Below are positions 37,057 through 46,998 of a stretch of 64,000 bases of DNA, one piece after another. Numbering within the stretch: the first letter of the stretch is position 1; each line of letters starts with the position of its first letter. Below the pieces are notes generated by a model. That model was not told where the DNA came from. It saw nothing but the letters and a program-made list of their open reading frames with translations, and ran no database searches. This DNA comes from Myroides oncorhynchi (GTDB taxonomy: Bacteria; Bacteroidota; Bacteroidia; Flavobacteriales; Flavobacteriaceae). Location: positions 248,001-312,000 of the forward strand of contig NZ_JAJJMP010000001.1 in assembly GCF_020905415.1 (NCBI RefSeq), written 5' to 3'. The translations under genes were made by a program, and so were the position numbers.

Positions 37057-38454
37057 ATGAACTATAGAATAGAAAAAGATACCATAGGTGAAGTAAAAGT
37101 TGCTCAAGACAAATACTGGGGGGCTCAAACAGAACGCTCTAAAAACAACTTTAAAATTGGTCCTGAGGCATCTATGCCACATGAAATTATAGAAGCATTT
37201 GCTTATCTAAAGAAAGCTGCTGCTTTTACAAATGCAGATCTGAATGCTTTAGCTCCCGAAAAAAGAGATTACATCGCTAAGGTTTGTGACGAAATACTAG
37301 AAGGCAAACTAGATGCTCACTTCCCTTTAGTTATTTGGCAGACGGGTTCTGGCACACAGTCTAATATGAATGTCAATGAAGTGATAGCAAATCGCGCACA
37401 GGTATTAGCAGGTTATCAAATAGGTGAAGGCGAACCTGTTCTAAAAGCCAATGATGACGTTAATAAATCACAATCATCTAATGACACCTACCCTACAGCT
37501 ATGCATATTGCAGCTTATAAAGCAGTAATCAAATATACCATTCCAGGTGTAACAGCTTTAAGAAACACCTTAGATAAAAAAGCAAAAGACCTAAAAGATG
37601 TAGTAAAAATAGGGCGTACACACCTCATGGATGCAACACCATTAACCTTAGGACAAGAAATATCAGGTTATGTAGCACAACTTGACTATGGGCTTAAAGC
37701 TCTAAATAATACCCTACCTCATCTTGCAGAACTAGCTTTAGGGGGAACAGCAGTTGGTACAGGACTTAACACACCTAAAGGTTATGATGTTAAAGTAGCA
37801 GAGTACATTGCGAAGTTTACGGGTCTACCTTTCGTCACTGCGCCTAATAAATTCGAAGCTTTAGCTGCTCACGATGCTATAGTAGAAACACATGGTGCGT
37901 TAAAGCAACTTGCTGTGGCTTTATACAAAATAGCAAATGATATCCGCTTATTAGCTTCAGGACCTCGTTCAGGAATCGGAGAATTAATTATTCCTGCTAA
38001 TGAACCAGGATCTTCTATTATGCCTGGTAAAGTAAACCCTACACAATGTGAAGCCCTTACTATGGTAGCAGCACAAGTACTAGGTAATGATACCACTATT
38101 TCCTTTGCTGGAACACAGGGTCACTTTGAGTTAAATGTATTTAAACCTGTGATGGCTGCTAATTTCCTACAATCAGCTAGGTTAATCGGTGAAGCGTGTA
38201 TTTCATTTGACGAGCATTGTGCTCAGGGGATTGAAGCTAACGACAAACGCATCCAAGAATTATTAAACAACTCTTTAATGCTTGTAACTGCTTTAAATAC
38301 AAAAATAGGATACTATAAAGCAGCAGAAATAGCACAAACAGCACATGCTAATGGTACTACGCTTAAAGAGGAAGCTGTAAGATTAGGGTATGTTACTCCT
38401 GAAGACTTTGACCTATGGGTTGATCCTAAGTTAATGATTGGTAATATTGACTAA
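37057..38454 (+). CDS. fumC: Fumarate hydratase, class II
   Basis: Converts fumarate to malate in the TCA cycle as a homotetramer in the cytoplasm. The family signature [16 protein letters not shown] is complete; the catalytic Ser is in GSS. The other conserved regions are [30 protein letters not shown] and [16 protein letters not shown]. The start [32 protein letters not shown] is standard. It has 465 residues, the normal length. No iron-sulfur cysteines are present, which separates it from class I. It is monocistronic, with a terminator at 38483. Confidence 0.96.
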   Translation: MNYRIEKDTIGEVKVAQDKYWGAQTERSKNNFKIGPEASMPHEIIEAFAYLKKAAAFTNADLNALAPEKRDYIAKVCDEILEGKLDAHFPLVIWQTGSGTQSNMNVNEVIANRAQVLAGYQIGEGEPVLKANDDVNKSQSSNDTYPTAMHIAAYKAVIKYTIPGVTALRNTLDKKAKDLKDVVKIGRTHLMDATPLTLGQEISGYVAQLDYGLKALNNTLPHLAELALGGTAVGTGLNTPKGYDVKVAEYIAKFTGLPFVTAPNKFEALAAHDAIVETHGALKQLAVALYKIANDIRLLASGPRSGIGELIIPANEPGSSIMPGKVNPTQCEALTMVAAQVLGNDTTISFAGTQGHFELNVFKPVMAANFLQSARLIGEACISFDEHCAQGIEANDKRIQELLNNSLMLVTALNTKIGYYKAAEIAQTAHANGTTLKEEAVRLGYVTPEDFDLWVDPKLMIGNID

Positions 38455-38482
38455 GATAATATCTATTAGTCTAAGTAAAATA

Positions 38483-38519
38483 AAAAAGCCAATACATCAT
38501 CATGTTGTATTGGCTTTTT
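38483..38519. terminator. Bidirectional terminator between fumC and trpB
   Basis: A stem of about 14 bp (38483-38496 with 38506-38519) is flanked by A-run and T-run. It ends both convergent genes. Confidence 0.85.
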
Positions 38520-38572
38520 AGTTTAAGAGATTAACTCTTCATTTTACTATATTAATATACATACTCACTAGA

Positions 38573-39754
38573 TTAAAAGTTAAAGTAACTACGGTAGTTA
38601 TCTAGGTCTTTATCTCCTCTTCCTGATAGATTGATCACTACAATATCCTCAGGTTTAAACTTGCGTTGTTCTAGCACAGCTAAAGCATGAGAACTCTCTA
38701 TCGCAGGAATAATTCCTTCTACTTTACAAAGGGCTAGACCAGCATTCATAGCTTCATCATCTTTAATAGCATAAAACTCAGCTCTACCTAATTCCTTCAT
38801 ATGAGCATACAACGGTCCAAAACCAGGATAATCTAAACCTGCTGATACAGAGTAAGCTTCCATCGGCTCTCCATCTTCATCTTGCATAAATAATGTTTTA
38901 CTACCGTGTAATACTCCTTCTTTACCTACAAACGAAGTAGCAGCTGTCTTTAGGCTATCAGCACCTTCTCCTCCGCCTTCAGCTACGATAAGCTTAACTT
39001 GTTCATCCTCTAAGAAATGATAAAAAGCACCTACTGCATTACTTCCTCCACCTACGCAGGCTACGATATAATCAGGTTCTTCTCGTCCCTCCTTTACTAA
39101 CAACTGTTTTCTAATTTCTTTAGATATAATAGATTGAAACTTACTCACCATATCAGGGTAAGGATGTGGCCCTACAGCAGATCCTATAAGGTAAAAAGTA
39201 TCATCAGGATTTTCTATCCAGTAAAGTAATGCCTCGTCTACAGCCTCTTTTAATGTTTTAGCACCTGATTCAGCAGGCCTTACCTCAGCACCTAACATTT
39301 TCATACGTGCTACATTAGGAGCTTGTCTCTCGATATCTAGTGCCCCCATATACACGATACATTCCATCCCCATTAATGCACATACAGTTGCTGTAGCCAC
39401 TCCATGTTGTCCTGCACCAGTCTCTGCTACTATTTTACGCTTTCCTAATCGCTTAGCTAATAATATCTGACCGATTGTATTATTAATTTTATGCGCACCT
39501 GTATGACACAAATCCTCTCTTTTTAAATAGATCTTCGTATTATACTTTTGAGACAATCCTTTTGCAAAATACAAAGGTGTTGGGCGACCTACATAGTCTT
39601 CTAATAGTTGAACCATCTCTTGTTGAAAATCATCTTGCTCTATAATATGGATATACTCTCTTTGTAATTGACCTATGATAGGCGCTAACGCATCTGGGAT
39701 AAATGCTCCACCATAATTCCCGTAATAACCGTCTTTGTTTACTTGATATTTCAT
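38573..39754 (-). CDS. trpB: Tryptophan synthase beta chain, stand-alone gene
   Basis: Joins indole and serine to tryptophan with PLP. The PLP lysine is Lys89 in GAHKINNT. CVGGGSNAVG (~235) binds the phosphate, and GRPTPLYFA and ETGAGQHGVA are standard TrpB1 segments. The length of 393 residues is normal. The ATG at 39754 (MKYQVNKDGYYGNYGG) is chosen. A longer frame with a GTG start at 39787 would begin in the tail of the terminator and is unlikely. No trpA or other trp gene is adjacent, so the usual operon is broken here. A leader peptide with three Trp codons and a terminator precede the gene, so attenuation by Trp-tRNA supply is very likely. The enzyme may salvage indole or work with a remote trpA. 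Confidence 0.96.
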   Translation of the reverse strand: MKYQVNKDGYYGNYGGAFIPDALAPIIGQLQREYIHIIEQDDFQQEMVQLLEDYVGRPTPLYFAKGLSQKYNTKIYLKREDLCHTGAHKINNTIGQILLAKRLGKRKIVAETGAGQHGVATATVCALMGMECIVYMGALDIERQAPNVARMKMLGAEVRPAESGAKTLKEAVDEALLYWIENPDDTFYLIGSAVGPHPYPDMVSKFQSIISKEIRKQLLVKEGREEPDYIVACVGGGSNAVGAFYHFLEDEQVKLIVAEGGGEGADSLKTAATSFVGKEGVLHGSKTLFMQDEDGEPMEAYSVSAGLDYPGFGPLYAHMKELGRAEFYAIKDDEAMNAGLALCKVEGIIPAIESSHALAVLEQRKFKPEDIVVINLSGRGDKDLDNYRSYFNF

Positions 39755-39793
39755 TTTTCTCAATTGTTTATATTTTAGATTAGGCACAAAAAA

Positions 39794-39819
39794 AGAGGCT
39801 TGTCGTATGACAAGCCTCT
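39794..39819 (-). terminator. trp attenuator terminator
   Basis: A perfect 11-bp stem (39794-39804 with 39809-39819) has a 4-nt loop and is followed on the minus strand by seven or eight T. It lies between the leader peptide stop (39844) and the trpB start (39754). Its loop and 3' arm contain ACGACA, complementary to leader bases at 39875-39880. Confidence 0.88.
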
Positions 39820-39843
39820 TCTAGGTATTATATATTATTTCTC

Positions 39844-39930
39844 TTAATTCATATATACATAGCAAGGACTGCTCACGACATTCGACGTAAGTATACTCCA
39901 CCACCAAGTATTTGTAAGAATTAAATTCAT
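39844..39930 (-). CDS. trpL: trp leader peptide, 28 aa, three consecutive Trp codons
   Basis: The frame starts with ATG at 39930 and ends with TAA at 39844-39846. Its first residues are MNLILTNTWWWSILTS; codons 9-11 are TGG TGG TGG. Three Trp in 28 residues are very unlikely by chance in an AT-rich genome. It lies about 18 nt after the predicted transcript start and 24 nt upstream of the attenuator stem. The arrangement is that of classical ribosome-mediated attenuation. When Trp-tRNA is scarce, the ribosome stalls at the triplet and the terminator does not form. When Trp is plentiful, the ribosome runs to the stop and transcription ends before trpB. The peptide itself probably has no other function. 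Confidence 0.88.
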   Translation of the reverse strand: MNLILTNTWWWSILTSNVVSSPCYVYMN

Positions 39931-39954
39931 TTCGTTTCTCTACTTATTGAATTG

Positions 39955-39984
39955 CAAATGTAGAAACTTATTTTCAATAAACAA
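39955..39984 (-). promoter_or_regulatory. Promoter of the trpL-trpB transcript
   Basis: TACATTTG (39955-39962, minus strand) with a TTG (39982-39984) 19 bases upstream is a near-perfect Bacteroidota sigma-ABfr promoter. The transcript should start near 39948, about 18 nt before the leader ATG. Confidence 0.75.
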
Positions 39985-39990
39985 TAAAAA

Positions 39991-40020
39991 AAAGGATACT
40001 ATTAAAAAACAGTATCCTTT
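39991..40020 (-). terminator. Terminator of the lysozyme-like gene
   Basis: A 10-bp stem (39991-40000 with 40011-40020) has an A-rich loop and is followed on the minus strand by a T-run. It insulates the trp promoter from readthrough of the upstream gene. Confidence 0.8.
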
Positions 40021-40041
40021 AAATCTTTCTTTTTTAAAGAG

Positions 40042-40689
40042 TTATAGCATAACTACAGCGTCTTTCTCTGCTGTAATCTCAGATACATCGTATCCGCTAA
40101 AACTTTTTAAGTATGTACGAATCGAAGTTCCGTAACCATCTTTAAATCCTTCTGAACCGTTACTGTTCAAAAATTTCTTTACTGAACCAGCACCACCTAA
40201 GTGAGCCGCAGCTAAGATTCCTGATTCTGTGATAACAATCCCTCCGATGCGTTTACCATCAAATCTTTCAATCTCTTTTCTCAAGATCCACTTGTTTTTT
40301 GAAACTAATGCGTCGAAAGCTTTTTCTTGCATTAATGGATCGTGCAAAAAATTAGTCGTATCCGTTACGCCTATTGAACGTAATGCCACTTTACCAAACT
40401 GGTATTTGCCCATATAACCGTATGAATTAACTATTCTGTATAATCCGTACGATTCACGTACTGCCAATGCCTGTTTAAAACCGACATAAGTCTTTCCGAT
40501 AAATGGCATTGCTAAAAACTCTGTAGACTCTCCCATGCCTGCTTGGCTCTCTGGAAACTCATACGATAATGGACCTTCTGGGACTATTTTATACTCCTCT
40601 AAAAGCATAGTTTCATACTGTTTAAAACCTGAAACTACTCCACCTGTTAATAGGACAATACCAATAAAAAAAGAACATTTTTTTCTCAT
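40042..40689 (-). CDS. Lysozyme-like / transglycosylase-fold exported protein
   Basis: The start MRKKCSFFIGIVLLTGGVVSG (40689) gives a proper signal peptide; the open frame extends 20 codons further but the added residues do not fit. The core FKQALAVRESYGLYRIVNSYGYMGKYQFGKVALRSIG (~73-110) resembles the lysozyme/SLT catalytic region, with Glu in RES as the likely acid and YGYMGKYQFG as the substrate groove. GGIVITESGILAAAHLGGAGSVKKFL follows, also typical. The role is cleavage or remodelling of peptidoglycan in the periplasm. It has 215 residues and no cell-wall-binding domain. It is monocistronic. Confidence 0.72.
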   Translation of the reverse strand: MRKKCSFFIGIVLLTGGVVSGFKQYETMLLEEYKIVPEGPLSYEFPESQAGMGESTEFLAMPFIGKTYVGFKQALAVRESYGLYRIVNSYGYMGKYQFGKVALRSIGVTDTTNFLHDPLMQEKAFDALVSKNKWILRKEIERFDGKRIGGIVITESGILAAAHLGGAGSVKKFLNSNGSEGFKDGYGTSIRTYLKSFSGYDVSEITAEKDAVVML

Positions 40690-40932
40690 TAAAACTAATT
40701 TCTCAAGCCCTGTCACCACTTGAAATTTCTGAAGGCAAAGATACTTCATTTTTCAAAACCTCCTATTTTTTTAATATCACTTTTCAAACTTTAACAACAA
40801 AAACAAACACAACACATTAAAAACCAAGTAATTAAAAATAAAAAGATTAACAAAAATAAACTTGCTAAAAACATAATTAAATCCTAAATTAAAGGAGTTA
40901 CAACTAGTAAAAACGCTAAACTGAACAAAAAA

Positions 40933-40962
40933 AAGGTGTAATATCTCTCGATATTACACCTT
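40933..40962 (-). terminator. Terminator of the ABC-F gene
   Basis: A perfect 13-bp stem (40933-40945 with 40950-40962) has a 4-nt loop; on the minus strand it is followed by a T-run. The ~240 bases between it and the lysozyme-like gene are AT-rich and hold only that gene's upstream region. Confidence 0.88.
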
Positions 40963-40989
40963 CTTATTTTTGTTAGAAAAAGGTGTTTT

Positions 40990-42849
40990 TTACCCTTCCA
41001 TCTTAGAAGAAAGTTCAAACCATTTTTCTTCTTTATCTTCAAGGTCTCTTAACACTTTCTGAAGCTCATTTGCCTTCGTCTCTACTTGTTGATCTCCTAC
41101 TTTCCCATCAGAAAAAAGCTTTTCTATCTCTATCTTCTTTTGTTCGAGGTTAGCAATTTCTCTTTCTAGTTTTTGAAACTCCTTTTGCTCTTGAAAAGTC
41201 AATCCTTTCTTCACTTGATTATCTTTCCAATTCACCTTTTCTTTAGGTGTATCATCTTTTACTGGTTCAGCACTATCTTCGTATGTTCTAAAGTCAGAAT
41301 AGTTTCCTGGAAAATCTTCTATTACTCCCTCTCCTCTAAACACAAACAAGTGATCTACGATCTTATCCATAAAGTATCTATCGTGAGATACTACTACTAA
41401 ACACCCTGGATAATCAAGTAAGAAACTCTCTAATACGTTTAACGTAACAATGTCTAAGTCATTCGTAGGCTCATCCAGAATCAAGAAGTTAGGGTTCTGT
41501 ATAAGTACAGTACATAAATAAAGACGTTTAAGCTCTCCTCCACTTAGTTTCTCTACATAATCATATTGTTTTTTTCTATCAAATAAGAAACGCTCTAAAA
41601 GCTGTCCTGCAGAGATCATTCTACCTTTCGCTAGTGGAATCTGCTCTCCATACTCTTTAATGACTTCGATTACCTTCTGTCCTGGCTTTACTTGGATACC
41701 ACTCTGTGTATAGTACCCTATCTTTATTGTCTCTCCTACTACTACCTTACCTGCATCTGGTTCTAATCCTTGTGTAAGCATATTCAAGAAAGTAGACTTA
41801 CCACTACCATTCTTACCGATGATACCGATACGCTCGCCTTTATTAAAGTTATAGCTATAGTCCTCAAGAATAACTTTATCTTTAAATTTCTTATGAAGCT
41901 TATGAAGCTCGATAATCTTACTACCGATACGCTCCATATTAATCTCTAACTCTACTTGATGCTCATGTCTTCGGCTACTCGCCTTTTCCTTAATCACATA
42001 GAAGTCATCTATACGAGATTTAGACTTAGTCGTACGCGCTTTTGGCTGTCTTCTCATCCAAGACAATTCTTTAACGAATAAGTTCTGAGCTTTATCTATA
42101 CTTGCATTCTCTATTGCTAGACGCTCCTCTTTCTTTTCTAAGTAATAAGAGTAGTTTCCTTTATACTGATAGATCTTACCATTATCTAACTCGATAATCT
42201 CGTTACACACACGCTCTAAGAAGAAACGGTCGTGTGTCACCATAAACAAAGTAATATTCTCCTTAGCAAAGTAATTCTCTAACCATTCGATCATCTCTAG
42301 ATCCAAGTGGTTAGTTGGCTCATCTAGAATTAATAAATCAGGTCTATTAATCAAGATAATAGCTAAGGCTAATCGTTTCTTTTGCCCTCCAGATAAAGAC
42401 TTTACTTTTAACTTTAAGTCTTCTAACTTCAGCTTAAACAAGATTTGCTTATATTGTGTCTCAAAATCCCAAGCGTTATGAGCATCCATCTTCTCGAATG
42501 CCTTTTGGTATGCATCAGCATCTTCAGGATTCTCTAAAGCTTTCTCATAATCTTCTATAATCTTTAAAGTTTCATTATCTGAAGCGAATATACTCTCCTC
42601 TATCGTTAACTCATCTTGTAGATTAGGTTCTTGAGATAAGAATGCCATGCGTATTCCCTTGCGTATAACTACTTGTCCTGAGTCAGGAAAATCTTCACCT
42701 GTGATGATACGCAATATAGTTGTCTTACCCGATCCATTCTTAGCGATAAATGCTATTTTCTGATCTTTATTAATTCCAAAAGAAATGTCTTCGAACAACG
42801 TTCTTGCTCCAAAAGACTTCATTATATTTTCTACTGATAAATAGTTCAC
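40990..42849 (-). CDS. uup: ABC-F family ATPase, Uup type
   Basis: Two ATPase domains lie in one chain without membrane segments. The first has AKNGSGKTT (~36-44), LSGGQKKRLALA and LLILDEPTNHLD. The second has GKNGSGKST, LSGGELKRLYL and FLILDEPTNDLD. The inter-domain linker is basic (KARTTKSKSRIDDF). The last ~75 residues form a coiled coil (KEFQKLEREIANLEQKKIEI) as in Uup. ABC-F proteins act on the ribosome; Uup affects translation or ribosome assembly and transposon excision in E. coli. It follows the metallophosphoesterase gene by 69 bases and may be the last gene of that operon. Confidence 0.9.
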   Translation of the reverse strand: MNYLSVENIMKSFGARTLFEDISFGINKDQKIAFIAKNGSGKTTILRIITGEDFPDSGQVVIRKGIRMAFLSQEPNLQDELTIEESIFASDNETLKIIEDYEKALENPEDADAYQKAFEKMDAHNAWDFETQYKQILFKLKLEDLKLKVKSLSGGQKKRLALAIILINRPDLLILDEPTNHLDLEMIEWLENYFAKENITLFMVTHDRFFLERVCNEIIELDNGKIYQYKGNYSYYLEKKEERLAIENASIDKAQNLFVKELSWMRRQPKARTTKSKSRIDDFYVIKEKASSRRHEHQVELEINMERIGSKIIELHKLHKKFKDKVILEDYSYNFNKGERIGIIGKNGSGKSTFLNMLTQGLEPDAGKVVVGETIKIGYYTQSGIQVKPGQKVIEVIKEYGEQIPLAKGRMISAGQLLERFLFDRKKQYDYVEKLSGGELKRLYLCTVLIQNPNFLILDEPTNDLDIVTLNVLESFLLDYPGCLVVVSHDRYFMDKIVDHLFVFRGEGVIEDFPGNYSDFRTYEDSAEPVKDDTPKEKVNWKDNQVKKGLTFQEQKEFQKLEREIANLEQKKIEIEKLFSDGKVGDQQVETKANELQKVLRDLEDKEEKWFELSSKMEG

Positions 42850-42918
42850 TATCTTTATTTTTTTACAAAAATAGCCTTTATTTCTCGATAAGAAAAAAGG
42901 CTATCATTATTATAGATT

Positions 42919-44040
42919 TTATACTCCTTGTACACGGATAACAACATACTCTGATACAGTACCAATACGGTATCGTCCCCCCCAAATACCTACCCCAGAG
43001 CTTACATATACATGAGTATCTTCTTTCTTTAAATACCCATGTGAATTTTCGAATAAACGATCAGTAATCCACGATATCGGCCACATCTGTCCTCTATGTG
43101 TATGTCCTGAACACTGTAAATCAATTTTATTCTTAACAGCCTCTTCTAGAACATAAGGTTGATGATCTAATAGAATATTCATTTGATTGTGATCTACCGT
43201 CTTCATAATATCACTTAATTCTTTGCGATGCCTATTGGTTTTATCATCTCTACCGATTAAGTTAATACCTAGTGACTCAATATGTACTGCCTCATCTCGA
43301 AGTATATGTATTCCTGCTGATTTCAGAAAGTTAATACTTCCCTCTACTCCTGCGAGATACTCATGATTACCTAGACACGCATATATGCCGTATTCACTCT
43401 TAAATTCTCTCAATACCTCATCCAACTTATAATACTGAAGAGGTATCAGACTTACGTCTATCACATCACCCGATATTAAGACAGCATCTGCTTTCTCAGC
43501 ATTAACGCGTCCTACCCATTTCCTTAATTCCTTTTGTTCTATTGCATAGCCCAAATGCAAATCTGTCAATAGAACGAAACGCAATTCCTTAGGAAGCTTC
43601 TTATCCACTTTTATAATTATCTCCCTTCTCTTCTTCTTTAAATAAGTAAAGTGCCCTATCAATGCGATTACTAAAGTCAACAATATCAATAGCGAACCTC
43701 TAGCAGAGGAATAATGATCATAGATAAACAAATCTGACTGACCTATAAAGTGATTAACCAACCAACCGATATCAAATATCAAACACAACATAAATGCATA
43801 AATACTCAGCATCAGCCATCCAGTTCCTATCTTATATAAGTATGAAGCTAAATACACTGGAATACGTTTACCGATAGCATAAAAAATAATAACACTAAAC
43901 GACATCAATGATGCCACTACTCCGAAAAATAACTTAACACTATAGTCACTATCCCTAACTAAAGCACTGTAATTATAGAACACATAAGTATTCGACAACA
44001 TATATAGGATAAATATCCCTAAAAATAAAAATCTCTTCAT
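42919..44040 (-). CDS. Membrane-bound metallophosphoesterase (YaeI-like)
   Basis: The N-terminal ~135 residues hold four membrane helices. The cytoplasmic or periplasmic domain has all the metal-binding motifs: LTDLHLG (Asp160, His162), GDVID (Asp192), GNHEY (Asn225, His226) and SGHTHRGQ with the final His pair. Relatives hydrolyse UDP-diacylglucosamine or other phosphodiesters in the envelope. The substrate is not known here. It begins directly after the stop of the histidine kinase gene with no gap, so it is in the same operon and may be the kinase's output or partner. The length of 373 residues is typical. Confidence 0.88.
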   Translation of the reverse strand: MKRFLFLGIFILYMLSNTYVFYNYSALVRDSDYSVKLFFGVVASLMSFSVIIFYAIGKRIPVYLASYLYKIGTGWLMLSIYAFMLCLIFDIGWLVNHFIGQSDLFIYDHYSSARGSLLILLTLVIALIGHFTYLKKKRREIIIKVDKKLPKELRFVLLTDLHLGYAIEQKELRKWVGRVNAEKADAVLISGDVIDVSLIPLQYYKLDEVLREFKSEYGIYACLGNHEYLAGVEGSINFLKSAGIHILRDEAVHIESLGINLIGRDDKTNRHRKELSDIMKTVDHNQMNILLDHQPYVLEEAVKNKIDLQCSGHTHRGQMWPISWITDRLFENSHGYLKKEDTHVYVSSGVGIWGGRYRIGTVSEYVVIRVQGV

Positions 44041-46998
44041 CTACTTTAATACATTTTTTAATATGATTTTGACAGTTGTCCCTTTACTATCGTGAACAAT
44101 AACCAAATCCTCTTCCGAAAAGTGTTGTTTTAAAGACATTCTTTCTTTTACAATAGAAAGCCCTTTAGACTCATGGTGTTTTTCTTTTATTGAAGCACTG
44201 CCAATACCATTATCTCGAATCTCTATTCTTAAATCACTGTCATTCTCTTTATACATTGAGATAGTCAGAGTTGGTTTTTCTACTGATATGGGAAAAGCAT
44301 GTACCAAACTATTTTCTATAAATGGTTGTAATAATAACGGTGGAACACTCACTGTGCCAATATCTACAGCTCCTCTATCTACTTTAAAATCCACACGACC
44401 ATCTAAGCGCATATTCTCAATATCTACATAAGTTCTTAAATATTCACACTCTTCTTTTAAAGTTATTATTTCTTTACTAGACATATCTAAAGTAGTACGT
44501 ATCAACTTAGCAAAGCGCTCAAGGTAAAACAAGGCATCATCTACTTTTTCTTTTATAATATAATATTGAATCGAACTCAAAACATTAAAAATAAAATGAG
44601 AATTCATCTGACTACGTACAACTTGAAATTTAACCTCAGCTAAGCGTTTTTCGTATTCTAACTTCTTTTTCTCTGTTATTTGAACTCTTCTTAAACGCAT
44701 CAATCGAACCCTATAGAATAAAAAAGAAAGTCCTAGTAATATACTTACAGACAAAATAACAAACCAAGTTTTAGCATAAAAAGGTTTCTCAATTTCTAAA
44801 TAAAGTAATGGGTAAATTAATTCATTACCACTATCAAAGTCTTGTATTTTAATATCTATTGGATACACACCTGGTTCTAGATAATGGAGATCTAGCTTAT
44901 TATCCTTAACACTCATCCAAGTTTCGCCTAATTTTAAACGATATTGAAAACTTAATTTATTAGGAAATTTAGTGCCTAAAATTTCAAAGCTTAAATGAAT
45001 ATTATTCTCTTTACTCTTTAAGTATAATTCTCTAATATCATAATATACTACCCCTTTTTTATTTAGCTCTTTTCCATTGATTTCTATCTGAGAAATATTG
45101 ACATTATATTCTACTTCTCTTCTATTGAAATAATCTATATCTAAAACATAGAGCCCTTCTGTAGTCCCTATGTAAAGCAAATTATCTTTTAAAGCGTATG
45201 ACAATATTTCTGCATTACCTAGCCCTTGTTCTTTATTAAAATAAAATCTACTGTCTTTCCCCAATACACTTAAACCTTTACTCGTGCCTATAAATATCTT
45301 GTCTTTATAATATTTTAATAATGAGATATTACTTCCTACAATTTCTTTATTAGAGATAAAATCTTTTACTTGATACTTTCCGCTTTTGGTTTCTAATAAA
45401 TAAACATCATTAAAATCTGTCGCTACATATAGAGTATTATTAGGTCCTTTCGCTATTTTTTTTAACCTATTTTCCATAAAGTAGTTGGTATCCACTATAG
45501 ATAAAAAACCATCTTTATCTAACACATATAAACCATCTAAAGCTCCAGCAAAATACATTTTATCATCTACATAAGTAATATCAACTATATCTCTAGGTAT
45601 ATTTTTACTATCCATTCTAAAAAAGTACTTATACTTCATATTAAATAGATCTTCATAAATACGAACTCCTCCAAATGGATTGGTTTCTATAAACTGATTT
45701 TGATAAAAACCAAATTGATAAGTATGAATAGAATGATATGATAAGATGTATCCATTATACCCCACCTGAAAGACTCCAATATTACTACTTACCCAAATAG
45801 AATCTCCATGTACTACAGCAGAATAAAACACAATTCTTTCAGCCAGTGTAGCATAATCAATTTCATAGAAATGATTACCCTTTGTAGTTAGGTTTACATA
45901 CTTTTTATAATGTTGTTCCTGGTATTCTTTAAAACGCGAGAGAGCTAATTCAAATATCTTTCCATTTTTATTTTGGACAAACATCCCTTTAGTACTAAAT
46001 AAGAATATTCTGTCCTTTAATTCTTTGATTACAGACACACCTCCTATAGAAGAATCAAAACTAAGAGCTGAAAACAAATCTACCTGAAAAACTCCTTGAG
46101 ATTTAGTCCCCAAGTATAAAAAATCATTTTTCTCATCATAACCGATAGAATAAAAATCAGTTGCTAATACCCCTAAATACTCTGTAATATTTTCTAGAGA
46201 GACTCCATCCCATCTATATATATGGCTATTATTATCATCTGTTCCTCCACTGACTATATACAGCTGATTATTTGCTCTTTTAATATCTTTTACAGGGGGA
46301 ATATCGTACTTTTTTACAATAGTATTAGTAGACATATTTTTGACAATAAGCCCTTCTTCACAACCATAAAAAACAAGTCCGTCTACCTGAATCGCTGCAA
46401 AAACCTTCCCTACCTTTTCTACAAGAACTAATTTATCTTCTACAACCTTATAAATACCGTCATTTATAGTAGAGACATATACACCTCCTTCATACACAAA
46501 AAAATCACTTACTTCAAAAGGATTATTGTCACTCACTCGGAAAGTTGGGTTCACGATAGAATAATCCTTCATAGATATAATAGACACCCCATCTGAAGTC
46601 GCTACATATACATATTCTTCATGAGCGAATATGCGACGTATTCTATTAGATACTAAACCTTGCTGTGTACTAATAATCCGAACCTCATCTTTCCCTCTAT
46701 ACAAAATACCTTGACCATAACTTCCTACCCATATTCCTTGATAGTCATCTTCTACTACATCCGTGATATTTGTATATCTATATCTAGCAGCATCTTCATT
46801 AGGTCTTACTACTCCCTGTATTTTTTGAGTTAACCCTGATCGAGACCCTATCCATAAGATCCCTTTAGAGTCTACACATAACGCACGAACATCATTAGCC
46901 ATTAACCCGTTTTCTATCGTATACTTTTTAGTAACTACTCCTTGGCTAAATGATATAATATGGATTAAAAATAAAACTACAGTCAGTAAATATCTCAT
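44041..46998 (-). CDS. Propeller-domain sensor histidine kinase (LytS-type kinase domain)
   Basis: A 985-residue one-spanning sensor. A signal peptide (MRYLLTVVLFLIHIISFSQG) leads a periplasmic region (~20-640) of repeated two-component-regulator propeller blades such as LCVDSKGILWIGSRSGLTQ and DDYQGIWVGSYGQGI. A Y_Y_Y-type Ig domain (~650-740) and a membrane helix (745-764) follow. The cytoplasmic kinase is of the PF06580 type, with His801 in SQMNSHFIFNVLSS, the N-box IENSLVHAF (895-903) and the G-box DNGIG (929-933). It senses a periplasmic ligand and phosphorylates the LytTR regulator whose gene overlaps its own by 4 bases. Relatives with this layout often respond to glycans, but the ligand is unknown. 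Confidence 0.92.
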   Translation of the reverse strand: MRYLLTVVLFLIHIISFSQGVVTKKYTIENGLMANDVRALCVDSKGILWIGSRSGLTQKIQGVVRPNEDAARYRYTNITDVVEDDYQGIWVGSYGQGILYRGKDEVRIISTQQGLVSNRIRRIFAHEEYVYVATSDGVSIISMKDYSIVNPTFRVSDNNPFEVSDFFVYEGGVYVSTINDGIYKVVEDKLVLVEKVGKVFAAIQVDGLVFYGCEEGLIVKNMSTNTIVKKYDIPPVKDIKRANNQLYIVSGGTDDNNSHIYRWDGVSLENITEYLGVLATDFYSIGYDEKNDFLYLGTKSQGVFQVDLFSALSFDSSIGGVSVIKELKDRIFLFSTKGMFVQNKNGKIFELALSRFKEYQEQHYKKYVNLTTKGNHFYEIDYATLAERIVFYSAVVHGDSIWVSSNIGVFQVGYNGYILSYHSIHTYQFGFYQNQFIETNPFGGVRIYEDLFNMKYKYFFRMDSKNIPRDIVDITYVDDKMYFAGALDGLYVLDKDGFLSIVDTNYFMENRLKKIAKGPNNTLYVATDFNDVYLLETKSGKYQVKDFISNKEIVGSNISLLKYYKDKIFIGTSKGLSVLGKDSRFYFNKEQGLGNAEILSYALKDNLLYIGTTEGLYVLDIDYFNRREVEYNVNISQIEINGKELNKKGVVYYDIRELYLKSKENNIHLSFEILGTKFPNKLSFQYRLKLGETWMSVKDNKLDLHYLEPGVYPIDIKIQDFDSGNELIYPLLYLEIEKPFYAKTWFVILSVSILLGLSFLFYRVRLMRLRRVQITEKKKLEYEKRLAEVKFQVVRSQMNSHFIFNVLSSIQYYIIKEKVDDALFYLERFAKLIRTTLDMSSKEIITLKEECEYLRTYVDIENMRLDGRVDFKVDRGAVDIGTVSVPPLLLQPFIENSLVHAFPISVEKPTLTISMYKENDSDLRIEIRDNGIGSASIKEKHHESKGLSIVKERMSLKQHFSEEDLVIVHDSKGTTVKIILKNVLK

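Noticed and set aside
39755..39787. GTG start 11 codons upstream of the trpB ATG
   Set aside because: The GTG lies next to the terminator T-run, and the extra residues do not match TrpB. The ATG at 39754 gives the family N-terminus.
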